64,000 nucleotides of DNA from Epiperipatus broadwayi (lineage: Eukaryota > Onychophora > Udeonychophora > Euonychophora > Peripatidae): the NCBI GenBank assembly GCA_028023455.1, contig JAQFVV010006720.1, positions 365,085-429,084 on the forward strand. The letters run 5' to 3'. Below are positions 1-18,914 of the stretch, one piece after another. Positions within the stretch are counted from its first letter, which is position 1. Each line of letters begins with the position of its first letter. The notes below the pieces were generated by a model, which ran no database searches, had not been told where the DNA came from, and was given only the letters and a program-made list of their open reading frames with translations. The position numbers were made by a program, and so were the translations under genes.

Positions 1-888
1 AAAATACATCAAATAACATTATTAACATTAATTTACGTTGGTCAGATAGGATTCTATTTGTATTATTTACTAAAAGGTTTAGAATTTAGAGTTCTTATTG
101 TTGTCAAATGAATATAAAGTTCTTACAATTTTTAAAATGTCCAGCTTTATCCTTTACAGTTGCTTGCCATTGTTGGTAATTTTGAACAGGAATTCCCATG
201 CCGTACTGAAGATATTGGTATCCAATTAGCCGTTGTTTTTATTTATCCAGAGGTCTTTACTTGGGCTGGTCCTTAACATAGAAAACGATGTCATTTCTCT
301 TTCTTTTTTAACAGAACTGAAAGGTTTGAAGAGTGCAACTTTTCAATCTCTTCTCCTTCGACTCCGCACTAACACATATCTGTCCTCTCATAATAACTAA
401 TTAATTCTTTTATTTTCCAAACTTTTCCTTTTATATTAATTTTAAAGATCCGATGGACATTACATCATCGATGACGATATGGTCCTTTTGCTGAGGTCTG
501 ATTCCATTTTTTTCATTCATTGGCTATTAGTTTCTATTGTTGTCCTATCTGACTGATGCTTATACATTTAAATGCCCAAGGTTAGTTTACATTGACTAAT
601 TAAAACAATCATTTCCATTTTTCAATAAATTAATCTGTTTTCCAAACTTAAAGATATATTTTTATCTTTAAATCTTTATAAGTTTTTGTTTTTAAAATAC
701 CTTTTCTATTTTTAATAAAGTTTTATTTTAATATTTTTTTTTATCTGTGCGATTTTATATATATGAGTTTAGTATAGAATTTTAATTTTCAATTTTTAAT
801 TCTTAAAAAGGAAGTTTTATTTGTGAACTTTTATTCTTTTGATGTTTACTAATAAAAAAACAATGTAATGACATCTGTGCCCATTACA
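1..888 (-). mobile_element. LTR-like repeat, family A, copy 1 (cut by window edge)
   Basis: This stretch is an inverted, diverged copy of the sequence starting at 7753 and is collinear in the same orientation with 25590-26436. It ends at 888 with CCCATTACA, the complement of the TGTAACGGG that opens the copy at 7753. Landmarks shared by the copies include a TCTGTGCGATT segment followed by a short TA run, and a GGACATTACATCATCG-like segment. The outer part lies outside the window. No open frame of note is present. A (TA)n tract starts at the next base. I read it as an LTR because fuller copies have TG...CA ends and are about 1.7 kb long; an unclassified interspersed repeat is the alternative. 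Confidence 0.6.
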
Positions 889-921
<33 letters not shown>

Positions 922-922
922 A

Positions 923-1008
<86 letters not shown>
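889..1008. repeat. (TA)n microsatellite
   Basis: About 120 bases of nearly pure TA with two small interruptions near 911 and 926. It directly abuts the inner end of the family A LTR-like copy. Open frames here on both strands are repeat artefacts encoding Tyr-Ile. Confidence 0.97.
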
Positions 1009-1009
<1 letters not shown>

Positions 1010-1509
1010 CAGATCCAAAGCTGTGGAAAATAATCAAAGCCCCACATTTGGGCCAGCCATTTCAGGGAAAAATAAATTACATATAATGGTCATATTTGTA
1101 CATTCATGCAATAAAATATAGAATTCTAGTAAATAATCTCAAGGCTGATCATATTGAGGTTGTTGAGATGCTAAATCCAATCTCACATCAGTTACTTTAA
1201 CAATGCTCAAAAATTTACAACCTTACAGATGTCATGTATGAGGTTACACACACCTATTTAATTTGTGTGTTGGTAGTAGCACATCACTGAAACATGCGAC
1301 TATGAATTAAAACTGACATTTTCATGAAGTATAGCCATATAGACATCACCGAACCAACAGATATTACTAAATTTAGATTGAGATTTATAAATATCTAAGT
1401 AATAATAAATAATTAACTAATGGATAATGAGCAAAAATTGAGTTGATAAGCAAAGTTGTGAGCCAAAATGAAATAAAAAAAAACAAAACAAATAAAATAC
1501 AGTCAATTT

Positions 1510-1654
1510 TCTCACTTGCAGGTGGTGACGATTTTACAGATAATGCAAATATTTGGTATTTTATATCACTCTCAGGTGATGATGATTTTATAGTTTAAGT
1601 TTTTACCTCAGATATTTGGTATTTTATCTCACTCGCAGGTGATGATGATTTTAT
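1510..1654 (+). repeat. Three-copy degenerate minisatellite
   Basis: A block resembling TCACTCGCAGGTGATGATG followed by ATTTTA occurs three times, near 1511, 1566 and 1629. Between copies lies a related ATATTTGGTATTTTAT segment. Spacing is about 55 and 63 bases. Confidence 0.75.
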
Positions 1655-2726
1655 AAGTTACATGTTGTTTAGTTTTCATGATATTTATTATTATTGTATC
1701 AAAAATTGATTTCAAGTTATAGACCATGATTATCTATGCCGTATTGATGGTATGTCATTGATAATTACATTTGCCTATTATTAATTACAAGTAACCTATA
1801 CTTAATGAGTAGCATATAACTCTATATAGATTATAATCTTACAAATTCAGACGTCTTTTCAGATCAAGGCTCAAACATAAATTATTATGGCAGGATGAAC
1901 TGATGATAGGTAGTATGATTTCAGATACCAAGACATTTATAAAAAATATAATATGAGTCTGTGCACCTTGAATGTGTGCTTGCTCATGGGATTAATTACC
2001 ATGTAATAAGTTCTCTTGAACCATACTACTTGCTGTACATAAGATCTTTTAGTCTGGCTGAGGGTACATCTAGCAAATATATCTGGATTCTTATGCTCCA
2101 GTCCTAAATAGGGAAAATTGTATGGCCATTAAACCAAAGCCCATTTTGAAAAGAGAGCTGTCTGACCTAAGGAGATGGGTGGCACATTAAAACCAGAAGC
2201 CAATTCATATAAAAACATACAGCAAGGAGTATAGGCACATAAGTTCTTCCTAAAACACATCTTCCCCTATGACTACATCAATATATAACAAAATTTAAGA
2301 TGCAAAGTAATAGTTTTCTTTCATAAAACCACCATAAACCAGTTCATAAATTAGCATTTATAATCATGCTACTAAAGAAATATAATGAATGCAATTTATT
2401 AAGATGTCTATATCGCCATTTATATAAACCTAAGGAGGGCTACAGCATATTTTGGGAAAATTATAAGATTAAATTCTAACTTTATGCTGTATTCCATCAC
2501 ATCTACTAAATATTAATGAAATAGTTCATTTGTACCAAATCTATCACTAAGCATTTGTAATTGTTTAATTATGCATATCAATAATTATTATTTTCTCATT
2601 TAAGAAGAGAGTTTTGTTTGTGAGCTAATAAACACAGAATTAAACAAGTGTGGGAATATCTGATCATTTATCACTAGTTATTCTAAATATGACTAAACTC
2701 TGTTCTGAATAGAACATAGCATAAAC

Positions 2727-2728
<2 letters not shown>

Positions 2729-2789
<61 letters not shown>
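2729..2789. repeat. (TA)n microsatellite
   Basis: About 60 bases of uninterrupted TA. Confidence 0.95.
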
Positions 2790-2790
<1 letters not shown>

Positions 2791-5700
2791 TTAAACTTAT
2801 AAAAGCATAGACATAAGTGTAAAAGAAAATAAATACAAAATTATAGACAAGATTTCACGTAAGTGAAATCCAATATTTGATTTTAAATTTCTTAGTCATA
2901 GTAAAATGAAATTAATTACCTTAAAGCAGCTTAAATTAAAAGAAATCAGGCAAGACTTACAAATTAGATAGTAAAATAAAATTACATTTTTAGTTTAGGA
3001 ATAAATAATTGAAAAGTTTAAAAACAATTAGTTTAAATGGTATTGGCCATTTACAGTATTTTTAGCTAACTTTGAGATGATAGGAAATTTACTTTAAATG
3101 TTCATTTATAAATCTGCAGAAATTGGTTGCCACTTTAAGTTCTATTGTCTGGCATGATAGCTTGATTTTGGGCCTCCTCCAGTTCTTACTGATATGGGGC
3201 TGTTGTTTCAGGTGTCCCTGCATCTTGTAGACTATTCATGGGATCAGAAAGCAAGTTTATTGCTTCTCTACCTCATAAATTTTCATTTTGTACAATTATT
3301 TTACTTTATCAATACTCTAGTAAAAAAACTTATAATAGCTAAGTGTCCTCAAAATGGCTGAAGTCGTGTTTATATACTGACTTCCCCTTCTCTTTTTTGA
3401 TCACATCTTGTTTACTACTTTTATTTACAGATCGGTTTTTCTAATTTAGTTTTCTATATTCTCAGAAAATCTTGTGAATCCTGCTGTGTAATATTTTTTA
3501 CAGGTGGGTCCTCCAATTTGGACCAGGTTAATTTATTCAAACTTATTTTAAAATCTATTTTTACTTTATCTTTTTAAATAAGTCAAAATATAGCAAGAAG
3601 ATTTAATTTTATTAAATTATTTTTTTTTACAAAAAACAAATCTGAAACTTAGTAAACATCTTACTCTATATGGAACATGTTTAAGTGTAATTTATCTATA
3701 TATGCAGAAATATAATAATTTCTAAATTAATTTACAGAAATATTTAAAATAAAAGAAAATCTATAATGTTTTACATCTATATGATAATATTTTCCTCTGC
3801 ATATATTTAGGTTTTATTACACATATAGCAAGATTTACATTTATTAAATCATAGAGCACATTCATTGTGAATATGCTTATTTATTACATATATACATGCA
3901 CTTTCACAGATGTATGCTATAATACACTCACACATGTTTAACCATAATTATTAATTTTACAATTTAGTTTAATATACAACGATTTTGTAACCAATGGCCC
4001 TAATCATTGGGCAGTGAAAGACTGTAACCGAAATCTGGAGCACATGTGATGAATGAAAGTTTTCAAACCTACCTCATTGCATGCTAAGAACTGTAACCAA
4101 AACATCTGATCACATCACAACAAACAAAATTAATGATATAACATGAAATTGTTATGATCTAATCTGGTCATTGCCAGGATACACTGCAACGACCTATCAT
4201 AGCAGTATATGAAAGTACATTAGACAAATTATAAGTGTGTAATTTTATTATTCTTCAAAACTTTAATCTTTTGATTTTTTATTGCATGAGACCTTATGGC
4301 TGACAATGGACATGGTGTTATAATTTGTGAAACTATTAAAGATTATGAATTTTAAAATGATATATATAATTTTGGTACAAATGCTCGTCTAGGTATGATC
4401 TATGCAATAATACTAAGCATTGAAAACCTGGGTTCTTTTTTTATAAACTTAAATTTATAATTTAAGAAATAGCAGTGAGACTATTGTTATATTGATTAAT
4501 GACAATTATAACCTTAAGCAAATAAATTCAATCATATCATTAACGGGTAAATCTGTTTATAAGTTTATAAAATCAAACAATTTTATATAATGAACAAAAA
4601 TCAACAAAGCAAAACTAAAGTGGTGGAAAAGGCAAATAGAATTTTATTGTACCTTACACATCATAAATTATCAAGGACAAATGCATTCAAATATCTTCCC
4701 AGAATATTACTAATTGTCTTATGTATTACTGACAACAGTATATACTGCAATGTATGCCCTAATCAAGATATATGATTTCGGGTTTTATGACTGACAATTA
4801 GCAACGGCAAAGTAAGTTTAATTATAAGTCAGCATTTATTTACAATTTTATGATTTACAAACAACTGATATATGATGTTTTAATATAATAAATACACACA
4901 TAAATAAATATAAATAATTCAATAAAATAAATAAAATATTCCATTTGTTCACTTCACTAAGTATATCATAGGCAGAGTTTTATAAGGGCCTAATCATACA
5001 TTTTATTATAATTTGATCTAATTTCTGCCTTGAGAAAACTATATTGAAATTTAACATCAAATCATGAAATCCAAAAAACCTATAATAATATAACAAACAA
5101 TACTATATTTCCAGGAATTAGCTAAAATGCAATGCTAAACCATAGTGAAAATTCAAACTTCAGTTCAGATAAAATATTAATTAACAAACAGTTAATCATC
5201 ATGAAGATAATTTAGATAAGATGACCTGATACACTTTATGACTGAACTTATAAGTTATACTTATAAATGGAAGAAGATGATTTTAGCATAATAATACAAA
5301 AATTATTTGCCCAAACTTTCATTTATGAAGTAAAATGATATTCCTGTGGATGCATTCATCGACACATAAAAATGATATCACACTGAGTACCCTGTGGGTT
5401 TATACATCGACATGAAGCAACAAAAATAATTACACAATTCCGTGGATTAACTAACAGTGCAGGAATGAGTGTTAAAATACAGAAAGTGACAATTAATTAA
5501 TCCATGGATTAACCACAAGCACAGACTAATGTCATTTAACATTGTAAAGCAATATTAATATTTACTTCATATTCAAAGTGCAAAAATCATTCTCCTCAGT
5601 TATTTTAACAATTCAAAAAAAACACCAACATTTTAGCAGATGTAGGTTCATACATAATGAAAAGTGTTTCAATAATAAGGACAACTAATATAGAATTTAT

Positions 5701-7301
5701 CTTGCTTAAAATATAAACATAATAACAATGTAATACATGTGACACGAGTATAGAAACAGAACTCTGGAAAGACTCATAAGACACTTCATAAAAGGTTGAT
5801 ACACACCATAAATTTATTAGTAATTCTCAAGCTTTTTTCGCAAGTGCTCTTCCTCAGAATAAATATTTTATTCAATCTCATGAGTTTAATTTAAATATAG
5901 TAAAAATATATATCATGAACTTCACATATCAGTTCATATAACAATAAAAATTAAAATTAATTCATTCTGATTTAAAACAAAAATTAAAGTGTACTACATT
6001 TATAGAATACTAAATGTTATCCATGAAATCAATGTAAAAATGTTTTGAACAATAAATACACATTACACAAAATTATAATTATTAATTATAGCCGAATTCC
6101 ATAGATGTGATTATATCTATTTGTTCTAGTTATTATGAGCACTTTTAAATTAATAATTTTAGATGGCTCCATGACTATGAAATAATTCTAAAAGCATTAT
6201 TAACTTCTACATTTTTATATAGCATTGTTACAAGCTTATGATATCCGGGCTATATTAATTTATCTATCCACATATAAATCTGGGAATAACAATCAGAACA
6301 AAATAATTTAACAAATCAGCATTGGCGATATAAATCAGAAAGTAGTTTTAGTTAATCGTTTAAAGGCTGTTATTATTATTCAAGTAGTAAACAAATTAAA
6401 TAGTAAATGCATTATTGGCAGTATACATTCAGATAAGGTAGATAAGATAGTCAATTCTTTATTATTTAAATGATACACAGAAATATTAAACCAACGTTTA
6501 AATAAAACTTAACATTTAAATTTGATTTTAAACCTTTTCTTTTTTAAAAAATACAGTTGTCATATCCAAAAAACTTCTGTATTTAAAATATTTATTTAAT
6601 GTTGCCAATTTGTATGTAATAAAATGTTCCAAACATACTGAACTTTTGCTATTAATTTTACTTTTAAAGTTAAATGTTCCGACATAGTCAAATGTAGATA
6701 TTGGGAAAATTATTAGCAATTTGATCCACTTGTCCAGCAGACTTGAACATATCCTTTAAATCTGGCAACTCATACTAGTATTAAGTATCACCATTTTATG
6801 TTTAAATTCATATAAAAATTTTTGGTTAATCCATTTGCAAATTAATTATTTTTAAAAATATGCTAAACATATTTTGCTTACATTTTATTCTTATACCATA
6901 TTTTTCTTAATAATAACCACAAACACTCTCTTTCACTAAGACACTCACTGAAACGCACACGTGAATTTATTATATTTTCATCTAATAATTAAAAAATAGT
7001 TGATTTCTAAATTTAAATGAAAGTAATTTCTAAGATTATTTTAAATAAATAAGAATTATTATTATTTTTAATCACATTTTACTAATCTTGATGTGTAAAG
7101 TTAATTTCTTACAACTTAAACATGCTTGACTCAAATTAGTGAATGGAAGAGGTGCAATTTTAAATACATTAAAATAATACAGTCAATAAGCAAGACAAAA
7201 TATTACTTATTCTCACCAATAAATTATCTTAAATGCAAGTAGATAGACTGTTCAAAATGCAAAACTAATGCAATCAAATCACCAAGAAGACAGAGAAATG
7301 T

Positions 7302-7752
<451 letters not shown>

Positions 7753-9472
7753 TGTAACGGGCACAGACGACGTTACATTGTTTTTTTATTAGTAAACATG
7801 AAAAGAATAAAAGTTCACAAATAAAACTTCCTTTTTAAGAATTAAAAATTGAAAATTAAAATTCTATACTAAACTCATATATATATATAATCGCACAGAT
7901 GAAAAAAAAAATTAAAATAAAACATTATTAAAAATAGAAAAAAGTATTTTAAAAGCAAAAACTTAAAAAAGATTTAGAGATAAAAATATATCTTTAAGTT
8001 TGAAAACAAATTAATTAATGTTATTGAAAAATGAAAATGATTATTTTAATTAGTTAAATATAAACTAGCCCTTGGGCATTTAAAATGTATAAGCAATGCT
8101 CAGACAGGAGAGGAAAAAACAATAGGAACAGAGTGGCCAATGAAAGAAATCCATCGGGGAAATCGGACCTCAACGGAAGGATCATCATCATCAATGACAT
8201 AATGTCAATTGAATCCTTAAAATTAATATAAAAGGAAAAGTTGATAATAAAATTTTCAGTGAGTGAAGTTATTACGAGATGACAGATATGTGTTAGTGTG
8301 GAGTTGGAGGTGAAAGGATTGAAAGATGCACTTTCAATTCCTTCAGTTGTTAAAAAAAAAGAAACATTGTTTTCTACATTGAGGACCAGCTAAAGTAAAA
8401 AACCTCTGGATGAATAAATAAAATGGCCCACAGAATACCAATCTATTTAGGATGGCATGTGAATTCACGTTCAAATGGCAACCCATGGATAAAGCCGGAC
8501 ATTTTAAAAATCATGAGAACTTTATGAACATTTTCAAAACAAACTCTAAATTCTAAACCTTTCAGAAATTATCGCAATAGTATTTCCTATCTGACCAAAC
8601 TAAATTATTTATTAATTCTTTTATTTGATGTATTTTTTTTTTAAAAAAATCATTTACATTTATTTTTTTTTGTTGTTTTAATTTTTTATTATGATTTTTG
8701 TTTTTTGTTAGACTAAATTATATAAATGTTAAACTTAAGTCAGGCGTGAATGGCTATATAGATTTGTAAAGTTATATTAGGGGAGAGTAATCTTAGGTTA
8801 TTTGTTTTGTAGTTGAATTGGGTCAATGGATTGGATATATTGATGTAATTAGTAGATGTAATACGAGATTCGCTATGTGCAGAATCGCTGTATATGCCAC
8901 CCCCCCATTCTCTGTATGGATGGGACCATAAGCTGGAAAAAAGGTCTGCTATCCCTTCCTATGGATTTTTTTATTGTTCTTCTCATTAGATAGATGTAGT
9001 GTTCTTGTCTGGCAAGAGTCAATTTTTTTTCTATTAATGTTTTGTGCTGCCATATTCATGTTATATTGAATACATTGATATATCAGATGGATTGACGATT
9101 TAGCTGCGAACTTTTTGGCCTAAGGTTAAATAAGGGATTGAATGTTTTCTTTTCAAATGCAAATCTATGTAGTTTATTCATACTCGATATTCTAAATAAA
9201 AGTACTAAACTCAATTGTGTGAACTGATTATAGCTTATAAAATTTAGAATCAAAAATCAAAGTTAAAAATGTTAGTTAAATTTTAAAATGTAAACTGATA
9301 CTAAAATAATTTTAAATGTTATATATGTGCGTAAATAAATGTTTGTATGTTAATTACTGGCAGTGGCTTATTTTATTCTTTCTTAATATTTAATATATAT
9401 TCTTAGATAAGAATTTATAGAAATAAAATTTAAATCTCTGCTACTTCCTGAGCTAGTGACAATGGGTTAACA
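7753..9472 (+). mobile_element. LTR-like repeat, family A, copy 2 (possible solo LTR)
   Basis: The unit starts TGTAACGGGCACAG directly after a TA run and is collinear, in inverse orientation, with 24679-26436 over its whole length. Both copies end in ACA, at 9472 here and at the complement of 24679 there, giving TG...CA ends and a length near 1.7 kb. Its first 870 bases also match 1-888. These features fit an LTR. No target duplication is obvious: the left flank is TATAT and the right flank ACCGG. No open frame longer than chance is visible. The direction of transcription is unknown; strand is given relative to the TGTAACGGG end. Confidence 0.6.
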
Positions 9473-11515
<2,043 letters not shown>

Positions 11516-14025
11516 GTACTTTTATGCTTATCTTTTGTTGAAAGTCTCAGAGATTTTGGTATAAGTTATACCAAATCTGTAATATTTTTATTTTGTTGTA
11601 TTATGTAAAATATTATATATTCTCATGCTCATATTATTGGGGCACATTCCATGCTTTATCATCATTCATTCATTAATAATAGTAAATAGAGACATGAAAA
11701 CATTTATGCCAGTATTGCAGAATGGTCAGACTTATGGGATAGTAATTGCACTAATTTGAAATTCGATGTTCATAGTTTTTCTTAAATATTACATTCATTT
11801 ATGATTTAATTAATGCTAATATTGTCTGATGTGATTTCAAAAATATTTCATACATGGTCATATATTTGCATGTGTGTTCGCTATAAGAAACTATTGTATA
11901 AGAGTTAAATTTATGCTTATTTGTTTCTTATTGTTTGTAGCTGGTGCTATGGCTAAATATTGTGAAAATTTAAGAGTTTGTTTGTTATCAATTTGTCTTA
12001 TATGAAGTGCATTATATGCCTTTTATGTGGAGAGCTGATTGAGAAAGTGATCATGCTATTCAGATTGATTAACGCTCATTTTACTTATTTATCTATCGGA
12101 CCATAGGTTGTAGTATATTTTCTTATTTGATAGTCTGGGATACAATAATTATATTTCATAAAGGAAAGTGACAGATGCCCCATTTATTCAGGATAGGTTG
12201 GCTGAGTTCTGCACCATTTGTGTTAGAAGAGTTGATAGTTACTATATTGAAAAATTAAGTTGATGTTTAGAGTTGTTAGTAGCCCCCATGTGCATATTGT
12301 AAATATTTATTTGATATTATTTTGCCTCCCCATCCATTCCATGTATTTCTTGTCATGGAGTATATGTTAGTTATTTCAGATGAATATTTTAGTGATTTAT
12401 GTAAGATACTTGAAGTTGGTTTTATAATTTAGTGATTAGCCCACTGTGGCATGCATATTGTGAAGCTTATTCATTCCTCAAGTCAACCAATGGAAATATA
12501 ATCAATAAAATACATTGCTATTGTGAATTTATAAATGTGCAAACATTCAGAGATATGATAAATCTAGAGATATAGAAGGGGACTATCACTGGATTTGTAA
12601 GTTTAAGTAGCTTGTCGAGCCATATCTCCCACATTATCGTTATTTCATTTATTATTATTACTGGAAATTCACTCTCCAGGTATGAATGTAATATTATATT
12701 ATAAAACTTTACTCTGTCTGAGGCTCATTAGTAAAATTATTACTTAATTTTGTATAACAACTATAGAGTTGCAGACATACGGAAATAATTTAAATGATAT
12801 TAATTGATTATTTGATATCGTTTTCTTAGTTTATTGAGATCACAGAATGGGAATATATGATATAAATATTACTATATGAATATTGAATTATTTTGATTGC
12901 TAATAATTTAACAAATAGAGTTATAAATATTATTAAAATAATAGACAAGAGGAAGAGCCTCCAAATATCAAGTGTTACTTATGTAATTTATTTTATTTAA
13001 ATGTTGTTTAGTCAAGTTTGTAATTAATGTAAATTACTATTAAATCATCATCATCGATGTGTTTGTAAAGGAATGTGTCTCATAATAAATGTTTGTTGAA
13101 GTAAGATTCCCTCTGAATTATTTTTTATGCACGTTTGAATGGCCATTTCCACACGCACATATGTTCAATATAATATAATTATAATATTTATCAATTATAA
13201 TATTTATCAGTTTAATAGTATATGCAATCTATGTCGATAATACTGAATTAATTGATCTAAACATTGTAAAATGCCAAGAATATATTGTACCATATTTAAA
13301 TCTGTATTACATATTAGTTCAATAGTATATGCCATTTATTTAAATAATACTAAATTAATTGATCCAAAACATTGTATAATGCCAAGATAAAAATTTTACC
13401 TTGTTTAGAATAGCTAGTGATGTTAGATAAAAATGTACCCAATCTTTATTTGTCTATCATTTATTTTATTGTAATAACTGTCAGTTTCATAATAATCCTC
13501 ATTATTCAATAGTCATATTATATTAGGATTAACCTACTATTCATATAACAGAACCCTGAGATTATATTATCATTTAAATAGACATAGATATAGCTGTGCA
13601 ATATAAATTAAATGTGAGTAGATTGATTATTGTTACAGTGATTCCCAAATATATTAGATAAGTGGCATGATTGGTTTAGCATGTACTTGGATGGTGAGAG
13701 AATTGGACATATCATGATTCTTGATTTAATCCACAAATTGCTTTTTTTTAATAACTGAAATAAGGGCTTATAATATAACTAAATAAACATTATAATTATT
13801 ATTTATAAATGCTTTTCTCATCCCCATTTACTTTCTAGATGACCATAATACCCTATAACCCCCAAATGAGCTAAGCTGTAGATTAATAGTATAATAAGAA
13901 TCTTATCCATAAGGAGAGATGCAACATAAAGTATAAATTTATTCTATCTAGTATAGAATTAGTGCCTTAGCATTTATGTGGGTTTGAAGTAATGTAGGTG
14001 AAGATTGTAGAGGTTATAATATATA
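11516..14025. other. AT-rich DNA with a 107-bp tandem duplication
   Basis: No gene or element relic recognised. A diverged tandem duplication is visible: the segment starting AGTTTAATAGTATATGC at 13209 recurs as AGTTCAATAGTATATGC at 13316. Both continue through an AATTGATC...AACATTGTA...AATGCCAAGA passage, which sets a period of 107. Confidence 0.65.
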
Positions 14026-14208
14026 TGATCACTTGATGGAGTTTTGCCAATAGCTTCAAACAAGCTTTGTTTACATAAGAGCCAAAAGAGATAGAATTCA
14101 AATATCTATCATGCACTTCCATTTCCATATCTCTATTGTGTATCTCTTTTGGCACTTATGTAAACAAGCTTGTTCAGAGCTATTGATAAAGCTCCATCTA
14201 GTGATCAT
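14026..14208. mobile_element. Fold-back (hairpin) MITE-like element
   Basis: A long imperfect inverted repeat. The left arm runs from TGATCACTTGATGG through GTTTACATAA and AAAAGAGATA; the right arm is its complement, ending TAGTGATCA. Arms are about 80 bases with a short central spacer. It shares a GATGG-GTT-T-CC opening and a TTGTTTACATAA block with the hairpin at 51168-51312, so both probably belong to one non-autonomous family. The minus-strand open frame through it (13967-14155) is a by-product. Confidence 0.65.
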
Positions 14209-14284
14209 AAAATGTAAGCTTAAAGGCAAGTTACAAAATTTATAACTTGTTTTAATTATATATATATATATATATTCATGCTAG

Positions 14285-16010
14285 ACCATTTATAAAATAA
14301 TTCCCGCTGAAACAAAAAAGAAAGAAATCCCTAGTAAACTAAGTAATTCAAGGACATGATAGTTATGTTCATATTTATACCATGATGAAATAATGACTTA
14401 AATTTAAAAATAAAAGAAAATTTACTTCTGTTTTCTTTCTCTCATTGAAGAAATATTATCTTCCAATATAACCACTCTTAAATCATCGATCGAGTGATCA
14501 GGTAAATTGAAATATTTAGAAACTGGTCAATCTTCATTTTTATGTAATACATCAACCTATAATTGGTCATTCTAATATGTAGACTGTTTGCTGACTCACC
14601 TATATAACCAGGTGAGTACTTACTACATTCTATTAAATATATCAAGTTCATACTTTTACAATTGACATAGTTGGGGATATATCATTTAAAATCATAGATG
14701 GTAATTCCCTGGACTCTCTTTATAACAATTATATAATTGCATGTATGACATCTCTTATCCTCACATAAAAACATATTTTTCATGAAACAAAATTAGTGCC
14801 AAAATATGTCCTTACAAGTCTATTCCTAAGTGGTTTATGTCTATGATATACAAATTTAGGCTGATAGGGAAAAACAGATGTCAGATAATCTTGGGAACTT
14901 AATGTATTAAAATGTTTCCATGCTATTTGGTTAATATTATGTACATCATCACTGAGAGTAAGAACCCGTGATCAACTTACTCTTTCCTTTGTTACACAGA
15001 TGTTTTTTTTTCTGTCAACTCCTAAAAATTTTAGCACTTCCCTGTCTAACAGTTCTTTAGGATATTTCATATTGATAAATTTATTATACAAAATATTGTT
15101 ATTTTGCTGAAGAATTTTCTCATCACTCAAATTTTTTTTTAATCCCTAAAGATTGACTGGAAGAGATATTGGTCTTTATATGCTTAGGGTACTATAAAAA
15201 TGTTGGTAACCATGAATATCAGTTGGCTTTCTATGTATATTAGTACTAAGATTACCATCAATATAAGTAATCTCAACATCAAGAAAATGGATCATTATTT
15301 TAAAATATTTCATTAAAATTTTTATATTCTTATTAAAATTATTTAGATAATCAAAAATGTATGAAGTTCTTTCTCATTGTCGAGTCCATTAAGACATCAT
15401 TTATCTACTTCAATCAAATATGAGGTATAAGGTTAGCCTTCTCAAGTATAGAGTACTCAAATTGAAACATTAAAATGTTTTCATAATTTGGTACCATTTT
15501 TGTTCCCCTTGCAGTACCTTGCTTTTATAAATAATGTGTAGAGTTAATTTAATAACAATCATAATTTTGGTTTGATTATATTGTTTGTTTTTTTAAAGAA
15601 GATTCAATGGCTTTAATTTCATCTTCATGAGATAAATTAATATAAAATAATGTAACGTCTAATGTCACTATAAACATTCTACTGGTAGTAGAGATTTTAC
15701 ATTTTCGAAAATGGAAAATGGGTTGTATTTCTAACATAAGACTCAAGTGATAGAGGAATATCAGGTATAATACTATCTACATAAGTTGAAATGTTCTCAA
15801 TAGGAAAACTAATGTTTCTATTATGGATCTACCAGGACAACCACATTTATGAAAAAAAAAAAAAAGAATTTAAAATACATCTGGAATAAGATAATATTAC
15901 TAGGCGACTTATATTAAGAAATTTTTTTCGGAATTAATAAATACCTTCAATCTTTTGATTTAGCAGGATGACAGAATTTTGACTTTTGACATTTTCTCAC
16001 CCTGGTGATG
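14285..16010 (-). pseudogene. Penelope-like element relic, minus-strand copy (RT plus endonuclease)
   Basis: Translating the minus strand in shifting frames gives the order of a Penelope-like reverse transcriptase. First, near 15850-15700, comes a CPGR...ENISTYVD...SYVRNTTHF stretch. Next, near 15640-15580, is a LDVT-type motif with HEDEIKAIE. Near 15400 the catalytic YIDD position reads as a stop followed by INDV. Near 15280-15220 lies FLDVEITYIDGNLST...HRKPTDIHGY. Toward 14590 the C-terminal endonuclease region has GESANSLHIRMTN-like residues. Stops and frameshifts are frequent, so it is inactive. The family encodes a reverse transcriptase fused to a GIY-YIG nuclease. It is collinear with the plus-strand copy at 16990-18905 and diverges from it head to head. 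Confidence 0.8.
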
Positions 16011-16989
16011 TTTTTCATAAGTATTATGTGTTAAAACTCATGTAAAATGGTATATTTTATTATATTAAATTTTTGCTAAAAATTTTATGATAGAAGGCAG
16101 GAAATTCAAAACTCCTGCACTTACACTTGACATAAACCATACCCTGACTTGTATAGCCATTGACTGTTGCTAAGGCTGTAAAACATTCAGCGTTTTATGG
16201 CATTGTTTAAAAAAATATTCCTATGACCAAAAATGTGTTTATTTTTAATTTATTATGGTTATAGATATTTTTTTAATAATTTGCACAATATTTATTAGAT
16301 ATCAATAAATATAAATTATTAATAACTTATTTTGACTTGTAATACTTTATTTTTAAAAATAGAATGTTATATTAGCATAAAATATAAGTATGACCTAAAA
16401 CAATTTACAACCTTAGTTTCTACATAAGCAATCTATTTTTCTATGAGTATGAAAATATCACAGTTTTGCAAATAAATCTTCAAAAATTTTAAACTTTTAA
16501 ATCATAATTCATTACATATAAGACAAGTAAATACATATTTGTTTGGATGTTTAAAAATAATAAGAATTAAGAAATATTTTGTTGATTTTATAAACTGAAT
16601 ATAAACTTTCTAGAAATGATGACATCTAAACAGTTTGTTTTGTTTATGCTCTCATTTTTTAATATTTACAGAAACAAAATGTGCACAATTAAAATTTATT
16701 ACAACAGTAAACGAAAATATTGATCAAATGAAATCAAATTTACTATTTTCAGATAAGTAATATTTTTTATCATATATTTTATGTTGATGTATGAGACAAA
16801 GAAAAACCTCAGAAAATGCAAAAAAATGAGAGGGTTAATAAAATGCAATCTGATTGGATACCTCCACATAAAAGAATAATTTTACTTGATACATATAGTG
16901 GTAACATTTAGCAGGATATTATTAAATCAGTTATCCAGAAACAACATAAAAAATGTAAATGCAATTTAACATTAGAATAAAAATGCATT
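16011..16989. other. AT-rich spacer between inverted Penelope copies
   Basis: No coding relic recognised. It may contain decayed N-terminal Penelope sequence from either copy, but I could not align it by eye. Confidence 0.5.
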
Positions 16990-18905
<1,916 letters not shown>

Positions 18906-18914
18906 TTACACCAG

